This document shows, piece by piece, positions 10,999-21,455 of a stretch of 64,000 nt of DNA (its first letter is position 1; every line of letters starts with the position of its first letter). The stretch comes from Phytophthora quininea. Taxonomy: Eukaryota; Oomycota; Peronosporomycetes; Peronosporales; Peronosporaceae. The notes beneath the pieces were generated by a model, which ran no database searches, was not told the origin of the DNA, and was given only the letters and a program-made list of their open reading frames with translations. The stretch is taken from positions 1 to 64,000 of the forward strand of contig JAAVTG010000256.1 in the NCBI GenBank assembly GCA_011947345.1. Reading direction: 5' to 3'. Made by a program: the position numbers and the translations under genes.

Positions 10999-13900
10999 AT
11001 GGCGGGTCTCGAGCCTCCGGACGACGAGGCTGGCGCGGACGACGCGGCTCTCTGGGCTGCGGTGCGCCGGCTATCGGACGGAGAACTCCAGCGCATCCAG
11101 AGCAGCATCCGGCAGTTCCACAGTACTGCCACAGCAGCTTCCGCAGAAGCGTCGGTACAAGTCGAGCTGGAAGGACACAAGCAGCACGTGCGTGTGGACG
11201 ACTTGGTGCACGTGTTTGTTGACTATCTGCACAGGCAGACGCAGCTCCATGCAGAGGCGCAGGTTTCCGGCAACGACAAAGGTAGTGTAGACACAGAAGA
11301 TGGAAGTAAAAAGGTTTCGAATTGCACAAGGAGGAGTTCCCTCAGCTGGGAGGCAGTTCCAATGGGAACAAGACAGGGAAGTGAAACTCACCAAGAGGAG
11401 AATCACAACGACGCTAGTGACGACAACAAACACAACGGCGAGGCCCGTACCTGCTACAATTGAGTTCCCGGCACTGGGAGCGACGCAGAGTGAGAAGTCT
11501 TCAGTCTGGAAGAGGCAGTCGCTGCTTGAGCGACGCATGGCAACGTCTACTCCAGTGGGGAACAAGGGAAATGCGTGGACTGAAAACGGAGCGCCCACAG
11601 GGAGTAGTGTGGTTATGCAGGTAGCAACAAAGAAAAAGAGTTCCAATGCTGTGGCAACTTGGGGAGCTAAGCCAGTGGAGACAACTGCGTGGGGAGCGCG
11701 ACACGGATTGATGATGACCGAACCCACTGTGATGAAAATTACGTCCAGAAAGAAGGCGAATGCGAATGCTCCTCAGGTGCTCCTCAAAAAGGCAACGAGG
11801 GTGGATCATCAGGAAAGTAATACCCAACGACATGTCAACGACAAAGAAAACAACCAGGACAACCATGCTTCAGCTGTATCTGTACCTGAGAACCAGACGG
11901 AACATGAAGTTGGGCCGACTGCAGCAGACTTTCAAGTGAATCGCCAAGCAGCAAAGCTCTACGGGTTTCTTATCAAGGAGCGTTTTGTCACCAGCACGAC
12001 CACTGAGCTGCAAGTCCTGATCAGCTTGCTGTATCGTAGTGACTGCGCGAAATGCAGCACAAGCAGTGGTGATTCCGTGAAAACAATATCTGAAAGCGAA
12101 ATCAAATCCCGGGGAGGCGGTGGTTCGTCCTGTGAAGCGTCTTCGGAGTTTTGCTGGCGAATCCACTGTCTTGAGTTTGCTGAAATCGTGCTTCATGAGA
12201 TCGAAGGAGTTATCGTAAGCTTGGGGTCGAACCTGCTCGGACTAGTGAAGGAGAGCTTGCGTAGTACTGGAGAAGTTTGCACAGCTATGCTCGGACGTCT
12301 GGAGATGGTGTCCCAGCGGCGGGAGGAATTACGCGTGGCTGAAAGTGCGCGTATCGGGTGCCAACTGCCTATCGAGATGAACGCAAGTGCCGTTCGAGAC
12401 TTCGCGCTACCCTTTGCGAGGAGACTGACTCACGTTTACACTATCGGACTCCTGCGGAGTCATCTCTCTACTCCAACCGTGAAAAAGTGCGCGATGGGTT
12501 TTGAGTCTCTTACGTCAATTCCAACAGAAACAGCACAGCCTGATTGGCATCGAGAACGCGGATGTTTCCGCATCGGCCATTGCATCTGCTCGCGGATTGC
12601 TTAGCGACGTATCGCCAGAAAATAGGTGGTGGTTTGCAAAGTTTTTCGTGCTAGAACTTGTCCAGGTGGGGTCTAACCCCTTTGGCGAAAATGACATGGA
12701 CCTGGTGAAACTGGTCGAGAAGAACCCAGACCGATTGCTGAAGCTGCATCGACGCTTTTCAAGTCAGAAGCCTTCCAACAAGTCCCCACAACCGCACAGT
12801 GGGAGCGCAAAAATCTCAAGGAACAACAACAACAGCAGCAAGTCCACTGGAAAAGGGAACATCGGGCATCCGAGGAGGAGCCAGCAAAGTTTCTCAATGG
12901 ACACTAAAAAGGATGATGTTATCAAGACTTTCGCTGAAACCTTCGGCCGTATGCGTGGGTTCTTCACAGATAACCAGCTCTTCTTCTTTCACTTTCTCCA
13001 CAGCTGTGATAGCTACGAATTCTCGGAGCTGGTCAAGCACCAGTTAGAACGGCAGTTCTACTCAATCCTGAATGAAGTTTCAGCGTCTAACGATGCGAGG
13101 AAAGAGTTTACAGAGGTGGTACTAAGACTGAAGGTTGTGGCGAAGTTCATTGGATATCTGCGCTTCTCTCCGCAGTGGCAAGTCACCTCTTCGATCCGTC
13201 GGCTGTCGGCGCAAAATGCTGCTTTCAAGGCTGTCGAACGCGAGGGAATCAGCACTCTTGAGGTCGCTCGTGACTCCAATTTGGATGTGAAGAAGCTGCT
13301 GGAAGACAGTATCTTGGAATCGACCATCTCCAAGTGCATTCCTTGGCTTTGCGACTACCTTGGCATGCTCTCGTATGACACGCTGTCCTCTGGGACCACG
13401 TACTTTAAGCAGCTCATGGTACTGCTGCAGATCTTGTACCGATCACCTCGTTTGAATTCTCTTGGCGAGACAGGACTCTACGTCGCAATGCAAATTGAAC
13501 GCACCTTTCAGACACTGAATTTGAGACCTGGGCTGTTGTCCTCCAGTGAATACAAATCTAGAGAGCTGCTGCCATCACCACAAGTGCGGCTTGCTCTTGC
13601 TAGTGCAAACGAAACCCCGCAGAAAGACCCGACAGAAGACCATCTACCTTTCCTGTACAACCAAGTCTTCGTGCAGAGCTGCTTGAGTGAGTTGGATGAC
13701 TTGCGCAGTTTTATTCAGACCCGTGCCCAGCCTTTAAACGCCACTCGACGTCATTCGATCGGCTCGAAGGCAAAGACAACGGACCAGGCAACGACACCAA
13801 TCCGCAAACTTCGGCCGTTGCAAGTTGTCATAGAGGACGATCACACTGGTATCCCAATTCACCCCACAGCAATGGGAATGATCTCAACAGAGCTTACACC

Positions 13901-15241
13901 TAGTTTACCTCACATGCAACAGCAGGAATCTGGAAGTGACAAGTTGTCTGAGGCAGTTTTCAAAGTGCACCCGAAGCTAAAGACGGTGGTTGAGTTTGTA
14001 GTGGGAAATGTGACGACGGACGTTTGCGAACACGTAATGGAGCATGTTGTTACGCTGCGCGCTGATCATCTGGTAGACCAATGTGCATCGGAAAGTGGGC
14101 TAATATCAATGGGGTCAACGAAGAACGATAGCACTACCACCGCGGCACGTGCATCGTTCAGTATGCTCATATCATCCAAGACACGCCCAGAGGTGAAATC
14201 AACGATAGCAGCAGCTTTACAGGAAGCGCTTCGACTGGCCGAGGAACGCATTTGTGCTGGCATTCCACCACTCATGCCCCCATCGTCACATCCTACGCTC
14301 ACCAAAGCCATCGTTGCCGTCGGTCTACAGCGTGCACGTGCCGCAATCCAAACGTTGGTACCGAAAAGCGTCCAACGACATTTTGTGAAGCGCCTCGCTT
14401 TCCGCAACAAGAGCCTCCTCAAAGACTTTAATTCGACATCGAAAGAGGCTGTTGGTGCCCTGCCACACGAGAAAGCAGTGCGGAATGAAGTTGCTAACCC
14501 GTTCTCATCTTCTTTCGACAGTGACGATCGCAACGATTCTGCAGCTCAGGAAGTGAAGCAACGATATCGCCAGTTGAAGGAGTGCGTAGCTGCCATGTCG
14601 AACAGCATTGCGTCCAATGATCAGAGCGTTGCAGCTTGGAAGCAGTCGGTCGCTGCAATTTCGACGTCGTTGGCGAAGTTTTCCACTGCGTTCGCAAAGT
14701 CTGCTGAAGCTGGAGATCTAGACCGTGACCATGCGTCTCCGTTAAGCATTTGGGGGTGGGGCTTTGGGATATTCTCTGGCGCGCCACCGTTTCCTGCTTA
14801 AAGTTTCATGGACATTCACTGGAAGCATTATCGGGTGGTAGTGCTCTAGCTACTTTGGGAAAGAAAAGCATTGAACAGCAGCTCACGAACTTTGTGGTGA
14901 ACTTCACGTTGATGTTAGAAGCATTTGTACTTCCCATTCGACATCGATGCGTCGAGTCCGGTACAGCAGCTCAATTGCAGTCGATAGTTGCCTTTGTCAT
15001 GGATTACATGGTCGCACTGCCGCCTGGAATTGGTGAAGTTGGTGGTCTTGTGGGTCAGTTTGCTATCCAGACTAGTTCTCACGTGGTTGCGAGATTACGA
15101 GCAGTGCTGGCAGATCCAGTTGGCAGCAAGGACAACCAGCAGCAGCTATTCGAGATGAATTGGGACCATTGGAGGCCCTCGTCAGAGTCCAAGCAGTTTC
15201 GGATAGATGTGTGGAACGCTAGCGAGCGATTGCTGCAGTAG
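10999..15241 (+). CDS. CDAN1: Codanin-1-like protein
   Basis: Starts at ATG 10999 (MAGLEPPDDEAGADDAALW) and ends at TAG 15241, about 1,400 residues against 1,227 in human codanin-1. Resemblances to codanin-1 from memory are a KVVAKFIGYLRF segment (human-type LLGKFLGF), IPWLCDYLGMLS (VPWLVEFLSF), a leucine-rich LLQILYRSPRL block, and LKTVVEFVVGNV (LRRTVEFVAERI) in the codanin C-terminal domain. A SNPFGEND segment and FFTDNQLFFFHFLHSCDSYEF lie before these. In animals codanin-1 binds the histone chaperone Asf1 in the cytoplasm and restrains histone supply. The same role here is inference. Frame changes near 11360-11460, 12500-12600 and 14755 (GGGGG run) are needed. An intron near the first cannot be excluded. 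It converges on the SYLF gene with 100 bp between the stops. Confidence 0.6.
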
Positions 15242-15341
15242 ATTTTGTAGAGATTAGACCATTTTGAACTTGCATAAAGTCGAAGGAGGCGTGTTACTGG
15301 CCCACAGCAGAGCTGGAGGTTAATAGTGCACGGCCCCTGTT

Positions 15342-17271
15342 TTAATGTGCGTGGTTGCATGTCTTGCACTTCTTGTTCCACACTTGCGTGGTGTGAGCTT
15401 GGAACATGGGGCAGTTGCAGAGTCGGCAGGGGCCCATGATAGACGATCGGCGCACCTGTTCCTCCTTGTGGTCCTCGATGCCTCGCATGGCGTTGTCAAT
15501 AGCCTCGTACAGCGGTCGAGCCGCTGCCGGCTGCTCCACGAAGCCGCTCAACAAATCGCTCGGCTGCAGGTCACGGCCGTAGAACTTTCGGTTCAAGTCT
15601 GAGCGCGCTGCCAAAATCGCTCCCTGCAGCGAGATGCCTGCAAACAGACCTTTGCTCTGCGAATAACTGTAGTTGGCGTTCAGCCCACTTGTGCTGGCAG
15701 CAGCTGCCGCCTGCGCTGAGCGTCCATAGGGCCCCACTGCGACGTCGAGTCCAGCGCCCAAGTTGACCTGCGGCTTGTGGAAAACTTTTACTGCGCCCTC
15801 CGAGCCCAAGATGATCATCACTTCGATGAGCTCGCCTCCGAGTTCGAAGCCTCCGCTCAGTCCAAATGTTCCGATGGCCGACGGGGCCGACCACGATCCA
15901 TCCGGCAGTTTAGCCACTACAAGGCCAGTTCCGATCTTGCCCGAGACTAGGAAACCAGCCTTCAGCACCGTCATGACTGCCAGCCCATGCGCCTTTTGCA
16001 GAAACGCCACAGGGATAGCGCGGTCTGCAGACGCGCCCCAGTCGTTGCGGAAGAAGTTGCCGATGATATCGGCGGCGTTGCAGCACTCTTTGTTCAGTGA
16101 GCTGGAGAATGGGACGTGCAGGCGGCCGCGAGCGTCATGGATGTTGTCCGTTTGGGACTGCGAATAGGTCGCCACCAGTTCGTCTTGCAGCGGGTGCAAC
16201 TCCGGTGCACATTGAATACACACCCGCTGTGGGATGGAGGGGTCGTACTTCTTGGCACCTTCGATCTGCTTTCCTGGAGGCACCAGCAATCTCACAGGAG
16301 AGCACGAGCTGCAGACAAAGAGACCGCAAGTACGACACTGGTGCCGCCTCTTGGTCACGTCAAACTTGACATTGCAGACGTCGCAATTGGGGTGGTCTGC
16401 GTAGCGATTGTTGAGGAGCCCCTTGCTCTGCTGCTGCTGATATCCTGCCGCCGTCGAGTCGCTTCTGAAAGAGTCCGCGACGCTCGAGTTTCTGCTGTTG
16501 GCGAAGGCTGATTGGCGTCCTTCACTGCCGCTGCTGCTGCCAGAGTTTCCTGACCCCCAGGCCATCGATCGCTGCTGCGCGTTGTAGTCCACGAGCTCCT
16601 TCCTCCTGTCGTCATCGGGCACCAGTCTGGCCAGCGTCGGCACGAAACTCCTGGTGCCTTCCGCCCCCAACTCGCCCACTAGCGAGGCGTAGAAGCTCTG
16701 CACGTCGATCTCTTTGAGTCCGAACTTTCTGCAGTTCTGCTTGAACTCCTTGACGCCCCGCTCGTTGTTTCCCCCTCTGGAGGCTCTGATGGTGCTCACA
16801 CAGCGTTCATAGTACTGCTGGGCCTCTGCGCCCGTAGTAGCAGGCGGAACTGGATCCGAAGGGACCGGTACAGCTGTAGGGGATTGCTGTTGTTGCCAAC
16901 AAAGCTGCCGTTGCTGTTATTGTTACCCACAAAGCTGCCGTTGCTGTTGCCGTCTATGAAGCTTCCCCTCGGAAGGCACTGGGCACGCTCTTCCTGACGT
17001 AGGGCTGTGGAGGGGCGGTGGCGGCGGGGGAGGCACTGCTGCCCCTGGCTGCCCCGTGGGTCGTGCTGGAACGTGTTGCCGCCGTAGGGAGAGTTCTGGC
17101 TGCGGAAGGCCGAGGCGACGGCAGTGGCGGCGGCCCCTGATAGGCGGCGACGGGCACTGCGGGCGCTACGAAGGACGGCGAGGCTCCGGACGCGTCGAAG
17201 CGCGCGCCGCACTCGCTGCAGAACTTGCCACCGTTGCTCTGGGCGCCGCACTCGGGGCAGAACTTGGCCAT
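15342..17271 (-). CDS. Zinc ribbon-FYVE-SYLF protein
   Basis: ATG 17271 opens with a zinc ribbon (FCPECGAQSNGGKFCSECG). A Pro/Ser/Ala-rich linker and two GNxNSNGSFVG-like repeats follow (about 16970-16890). Then come a helical segment (QQYYERCVSTIRASRGGNN), a FYVE-type finger (about 16390-16210: CDVC, RRHQCRTCG, QRVCIQC), and a SYLF/Ysc84 domain (about 16130-15480, AHGLAVMTVLKAGFLVSGKIG). The C terminus has a further CxxC...CKTCNHAH pair. SYLF domains bind phosphoinositides, and FYVE plus SYLF proteins such as plant CFS1 act on endosomes and autophagosomes. This finger lacks the WxxD start of canonical FYVE domains, so PI3P binding is uncertain. Two one-base slips (about 16970 and 16870) separate the ribbon from the rest. 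Confidence 0.85.
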
Positions 17272-18030
17272 CACCTGGAGAGCTCTTTTTCGATACTGAC
17301 GGCCTCGGAAAAAGTATATGGCTAAAAACCGTTTTTTAGTCTGCGTAATCAGCCCCGGCTTTGTAATTATACGTTGCTTTCGTAAGGTCTGAGATGATGG
17401 TCCGCCCTTTCGTGAAACGTTGAGCCGCGTGGGTTAACATGGCAAAAGGATATTGTGGCGGACGCTGTTGGACAGAAGACAGGTAGGTGCTTTACAACAT
17501 TTGCCAGCATTTGTGAAGGCGCGGATGCACGGCCTGTGGGGCATTTGCACAATGGTGGATTTTCGACCGGACGTCCGAATGGGACATGACTCGGAGTGGG
17601 ACGTATTCCCTTTCAACCAATCAATGCAACTTGCTTGCCAAAAAGTGCTTTGCTTTACTTCGCTTTCGACGAGCTACGAGTACGAGCGTTTTATCCAGGT
17701 AGTGCGCTCCTTGTGATGCATTGCGCTTGTCATTTCGAGTACGTGTGGCGCTCGGTATTCGGGTACAGCTCTCGGTGAGCGCACAACTGTTGAGATTTTA
17801 CGTCGACCAATAGCACGCGAGAACGACGACAACTTCAACTTTCTCCAAGTTGAATGCTGCTCATGAGCGCTTTCAGGCGACGGAATATCAACCACTAGCA
17901 AGGCAAACGAAAGCGGATTCGTGTTGTCAGAGTTTTAAACGGACAGGGTCCTGCCGCTTTATCGTTCACTCGATGGTGTGAAGACTGTTCTTCACCCAGA
18001 GCGTCGGCATGGTCATTGTTGAAAGAATGC
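17272..18030. other. Intergenic region
   Basis: The region lies between the SYLF gene start and the small secreted pseudogene. A TATA-like AAGTATATGG lies near 17313, just upstream of the SYLF ATG. Short frames exist but none has coding features, and no RNA gene was seen. Confidence 0.35.
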
Positions 18031-18243
18031 CTACCACCCGTATCCCCAACGACCGTAGCCTCCATAGCCACTCCATGGGCCTCCCCACCCGTAGCCGAAG
18101 CCAGGCCCCCAGCCCCAGTGTTCCTTCCTATCGTCGTTCTTGTTCTCGGCAGTAATGGGAGTGGTAGGCTTCGTTTCATCGGCAGCTACAGCAACGCCAG
18201 CGATGGCGGCAAGCACAGCGATAGTGAGAGCAGAGAGCTTCAG
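18031..18243 (-). pseudogene. Small secreted Gly/Trp-rich protein, start codon deleted
   Basis: The frame encodes KLSALTIAVLAAIAGVAVAA, a clear signal peptide. A short polar linker with ENKNDDRKEHW follows, then a Gly/Trp/Tyr-rich tail (GFGYGWGGPW) to TAG 18031. Aligned with the divergent paralogue at 18588, the leader is CCAACTCT-GAAG here and CCAACTCTACGGCCATGAAG there. Eight bases including the ATG are missing. No in-frame ATG lies upstream. It may be silent or use CTG (18243). Tails of this composition occur in small extracellular proteins, but I cannot assign a function. Confidence 0.7.
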
Positions 18244-18289
18244 AGTTGGTAGTCCGGTGGTTTGTCGTAACGCTTGTGAGATCGAAGGC

Positions 18290-18305
18290 GAGTTGTGATG
18301 TGAGC
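18290..18305 (-). promoter_or_regulatory. Initiator-like element of the secreted-protein gene
   Basis: GCTCACATCACAACTC on the minus strand lies 47-62 bases upstream of the expected start. It resembles the oomycete Inr consensus GCTCATTYYNCAWTTT and is shared with the divergent paralogue. Confidence 0.4.
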
Positions 18306-18531
18306 GAGTGTCCTGATGACCCTCACAGGCGCCCAAGGCGATATATGTGAGCCTGGAGTCGGAGATCGCTTTTGTCAGTTCCTGGCTCTCATTCGCACAT
18401 GACAGATTGATGGCGATGATACTTTTCCGGGAATGTTGGCAAAGCTCGACTCGTATTTCTTACGCGCATTCCTCAAGAATGGACCCTACGAGCGTTATCA
18501 GTTCGCTAACCTTGCCTAATGCCGCCATATC

Positions 18532-18547
18532 GCTCACATCTCAACTT
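18532..18547 (+). promoter_or_regulatory. Initiator-like element of the secreted-protein paralogue
   Basis: GCTCACATCTCAACTT matches the oomycete Inr consensus GCTCATTYYNCAWTTT at 13 of 16 positions. It lies about 40-55 bases before ATG 18588. The copy at 18290-18305 is nearly identical and the leader between element and ATG is also conserved. Confidence 0.45.
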
Positions 18548-18587
18548 GCCTTCGACGACAAACCACCTGATTACCAACTCTACGGCC

Positions 18588-18846
18588 ATGAAGATCGCTG
18601 CAATTGCTGTCACCTCGCTCGTTGCTATCGGCGGTGCTGCTTTGGCTACCGAAGCTCAGCCGAATTCGACCCCGTCGCTAGCAGAAACCAAGTCCAACGA
18701 AGAACCTGCTCGAATGGCATCCGAGAACAAGAACGACGACAAGAACAAAGAGCACTGGGGCACTCGGCTATGGCGGCTTCGGGTGGGGAGGTCCGTGGGG
18801 CGGATACGGTCGCTGGGGAGGCTACGGGCGTTGGGGCGGATGGTAG
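18588..18846 (+). CDS. Small secreted Gly/Trp-rich protein (one frame slip)
   Basis: ATG 18588 starts a signal peptide (MKIAAIAVTSLVAIGGAALA). A polar segment with SENKNDDKNKEHWG follows. After EHWG a one-base change of frame at about 18764 gives YGGFGWGGPWGGYGRWGG and a TAG at 18844-18846. Without the change the frame reads Arg/Leu-rich sequence to 18905, unlike the paralogues. I therefore take the Gly/Trp tail as the true C terminus and the slip as error or recent mutation. Size would be about 85 residues. It is divergently arranged with the copy at 18031-18243, and a third, ruined copy lies at 24990-25160. No RxLR or LFLAK motif is present. Confidence 0.65.
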
Positions 18847-19076
18847 ACTCGTTATCGTCGTTGCTCGCCATTCGCAGACACTGCTGTCTGCTCAACTCTT
18901 GCTAACACGAATTTGTCTTTCCCACAAAAGCACTTCGACTTGCTGCAAGCTGAAGTTGGCGCTATTCTCGATTGCTATTGGCCGAGACGTTGTTGCATTA
19001 TAGACCACCACGTTCTTCATGAAGCAAAATTGTTCAATGCTGTTATTCACTACATACAAAATCTGTCCTACTCCGC

Positions 19077-21391
19077 CTACTCCACCGTCACGAGCAGCGG
19101 CTTGGCAGTCTTGGCGTTCTTGACGATCTCTTCATCGTATTTGGGGTTCATCTTCACGTGCAGTTCCTGACCCGGTGCGACGGCACCTTCGAGCAGCTTC
19201 ACAGCCATCGGGTTTAGCACGTGATGTTGGATCAAACGCTTCAGAGGACGAGCTCCGTACAGCGGACTGTATCCGGCGTCAGCCAGCCACTCCTCCGCTT
19301 CGGGTGACACCTTCATCGTCAACTCCTTCTCTTCCAGTAGCGAGTCCACTTGACCCAGTTGCAGATCCACAATGGAGCGAATGTCCTCACGTTTGAGACG
19401 GTTAAATAGCACAAGTTCATCGATACGGTTCAGGAACTCGGGCGCGTAGTGAGAACGCACGACGCTCATGACTTCACCCTCGGCGACTGAGCTCGGAGCT
19501 CCCTCGGGTAGTCCAGCCAAGATCTCCGAGCCCAAATTGCTCGTAAGGATGATGACCGTGTTACGGAAGTCCACCAGACGGCCCTGCGAATCGGTCAGTC
19601 GGCCTTCGTCCAGCACTTGCAGCAAAATGTTGCTCACGTCACGATGAGCCTTCTCGAACTCATCAAACAAAACGACTTGGTACGGACGACGACGCACTGC
19701 CTCCGTAAGAGTGCCACCTTCCTCATAGCCAATGTATCCTGGTGGTGCACCTACAAGACGAGAGACGCTAAACTTCTCCATGTACTCGGACATGTCAATA
19801 CGAGTGAGCGCCTGTGGAGTTTGGAAGAGGAACTCAGACAGAGACTTGGTCAGCTCCGTCTTGCCCACACCCGTCGGGCCTAAGAACATGAACACACCGA
19901 GCGGACGGTTGTGAGCATGAAGGCCAGCACGCGCCAGACGGACGCAGTTGCTCACAGCCTTCACAGCCTCTTCCTGGCCGATCACATGCTGGTTGATGTG
20001 GTCCTCCATCTTGAGCAGACGCTGCTTCTCACCTTCCATCAGCGTCGACGCAGGGATGCCCGTGGTCTGAGCCACCACCTCAGCCACGTGATCGGCCGTC
20101 ACGGCATCCCCCAGCGATGTTTTGCGTAGCTTCATGCCCTTCTTGGCCTGTTGTTCCTCCTGCTCTTCGTGCGCCACCTCCGCCTCCAGCGTCGGAATCA
20201 CCGAGTGCATTAGCTCACCAGCCTTGGCGTAGTTGCCAGCGTTCTGTGCTGCAACAAGATCACGTCGCGCTTCTTCCAGTTTGCGTTTGGCCTGCTGCAT
20301 CTCTTCCAGCTTGTGCTTCTCCTCGTTCCACTCGTCCATGAGTGCGCGCAGCTCCTCCGACGCTTTCTTCACCTCCTCCTCCAGCGCAGCCATGCGCTTC
20401 TTGGACGCTGCATCCGTCTCCTTACGCAGAGCTTCGATCTCAATCCTCCGCAAGATGATCTCGCGATCCAACTTCTCAATCGGTTCGGGCTTGCTCTCCT
20501 GCTGCAGACGCAGTCGCGAGGCAGCCTCGTCCATTAGGTCAATGGCTTTATCTGGCATCTTGCGCTCCGTCAGATATCTATTCGCGAGCGTCGCGGCTGC
20601 CACCAGCGCACTATCAGCGATACGTACGCCATGGTGCACTTCGTACTTCTCCTTCAGCCCTCTCAGAATTGTCACTGTATCCTCCACACTAGGCTCAGCA
20701 ATCAGCACTGGCTGGAACCTTCTAGCCAACGCTGCGTCCTTCTCAATGTACTTCCTGTACTCGTCCAGTGTGGTGGCTCCCATGCAGTGCAAAGAACCTC
20801 GAGCCAACGCCGGCTTCAGCATATTGGCAGCGTCTGTGGACCCTTCATTACCTCCAGCGCCCACCAGAGTGTGCAGCTCGTCGATGAACAAGATGACGTT
20901 GCCCTGACTGTCGTCCACGTCTTTGAGCACGGCCTTGAGCCTCTCCTCGAACTCTCCTCGGAATTTGGCGCCTGCCACGAGTGCTGAGAGGTCCAGAGCC
21001 ACCACCTTCTTGTCCTTCAGGCTGTCGGGCACTTCCCCTGGGCGATACGCTGCGCCAGGCCTTCCGCCACTGCAGTCTTGCCCACACCCGGCTCTCCGAT
21101 GAGGATGGGGTTGTTCTTGGTGCGTCTCGACAGGATCTGGGTCGCTCTTCGGATCGAGTCCTCTCGGCCGATGACTGGGTCCAGATTCCCCGCCTTGGCG
21201 ATCTCCGTCAGGTCCCGGCCGTACTTCTTGAGGCTCTCTCCGCTGGGGACGTTCTCAGGGTTGATCCAGCTCTGCGGCTGGCCGCCCATGGGGCCCATGG
21301 ACGCGAACGTGCGTCGAGCCACGTATAGACATGGGGACGATGTGCGTAGCAAGGCACGGCCGCCCCACGCAGCGCGAGATAGCGACAACAT
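19077..21391 (-). CDS. HSP78: Mitochondrial ClpB/Hsp78 disaggregase
   Basis: ATG 21391 opens with an Arg-rich presequence ([19 protein letters not shown], later VARRTF). The protein goes straight into NBD1 without a Clp N-domain, as in mitochondrial Hsp78. NBD1 has Walker [11 protein letters not shown], pore loop [13 protein letters not shown] (Phe where Tyr is usual) and Walker [16 protein letters not shown]. The coiled-coil middle domain is at about 20560-20180. NBD2 has [10 protein letters not shown], pore loop [13 protein letters not shown] and [11 protein letters not shown]. About 770 residues. One single-base slip lies in the CCCC run at 21035-21038 ([10 protein letters not shown] restored). 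Hsp78 resolubilises aggregated matrix proteins with mitochondrial Hsp70. A fragment of its 3' end is duplicated at 10300-10490. Confidence 0.92.
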
Positions 21392-21455
21392 TCTCCTTGA
21401 CCTCCAGTGCAAATTCCAAAGTGACTCGCACTTCACTTCAAGCAAAAGAAGATCA

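Noticed and set aside
11071..11727. Minus-strand frame with hydrophobic segments opposite the codanin-like N terminus
   Set aside because: Hydrophobicity is the mirror of Thr/Asn/Lys codons on the plus strand. No ATG-supported start or known domain.
18031..18846. RxLR or Crinkler effector genes
   Set aside because: Signal peptides are present but there is no RxLR, dEER or LFLAK motif, and the tails are Gly/Trp-rich.
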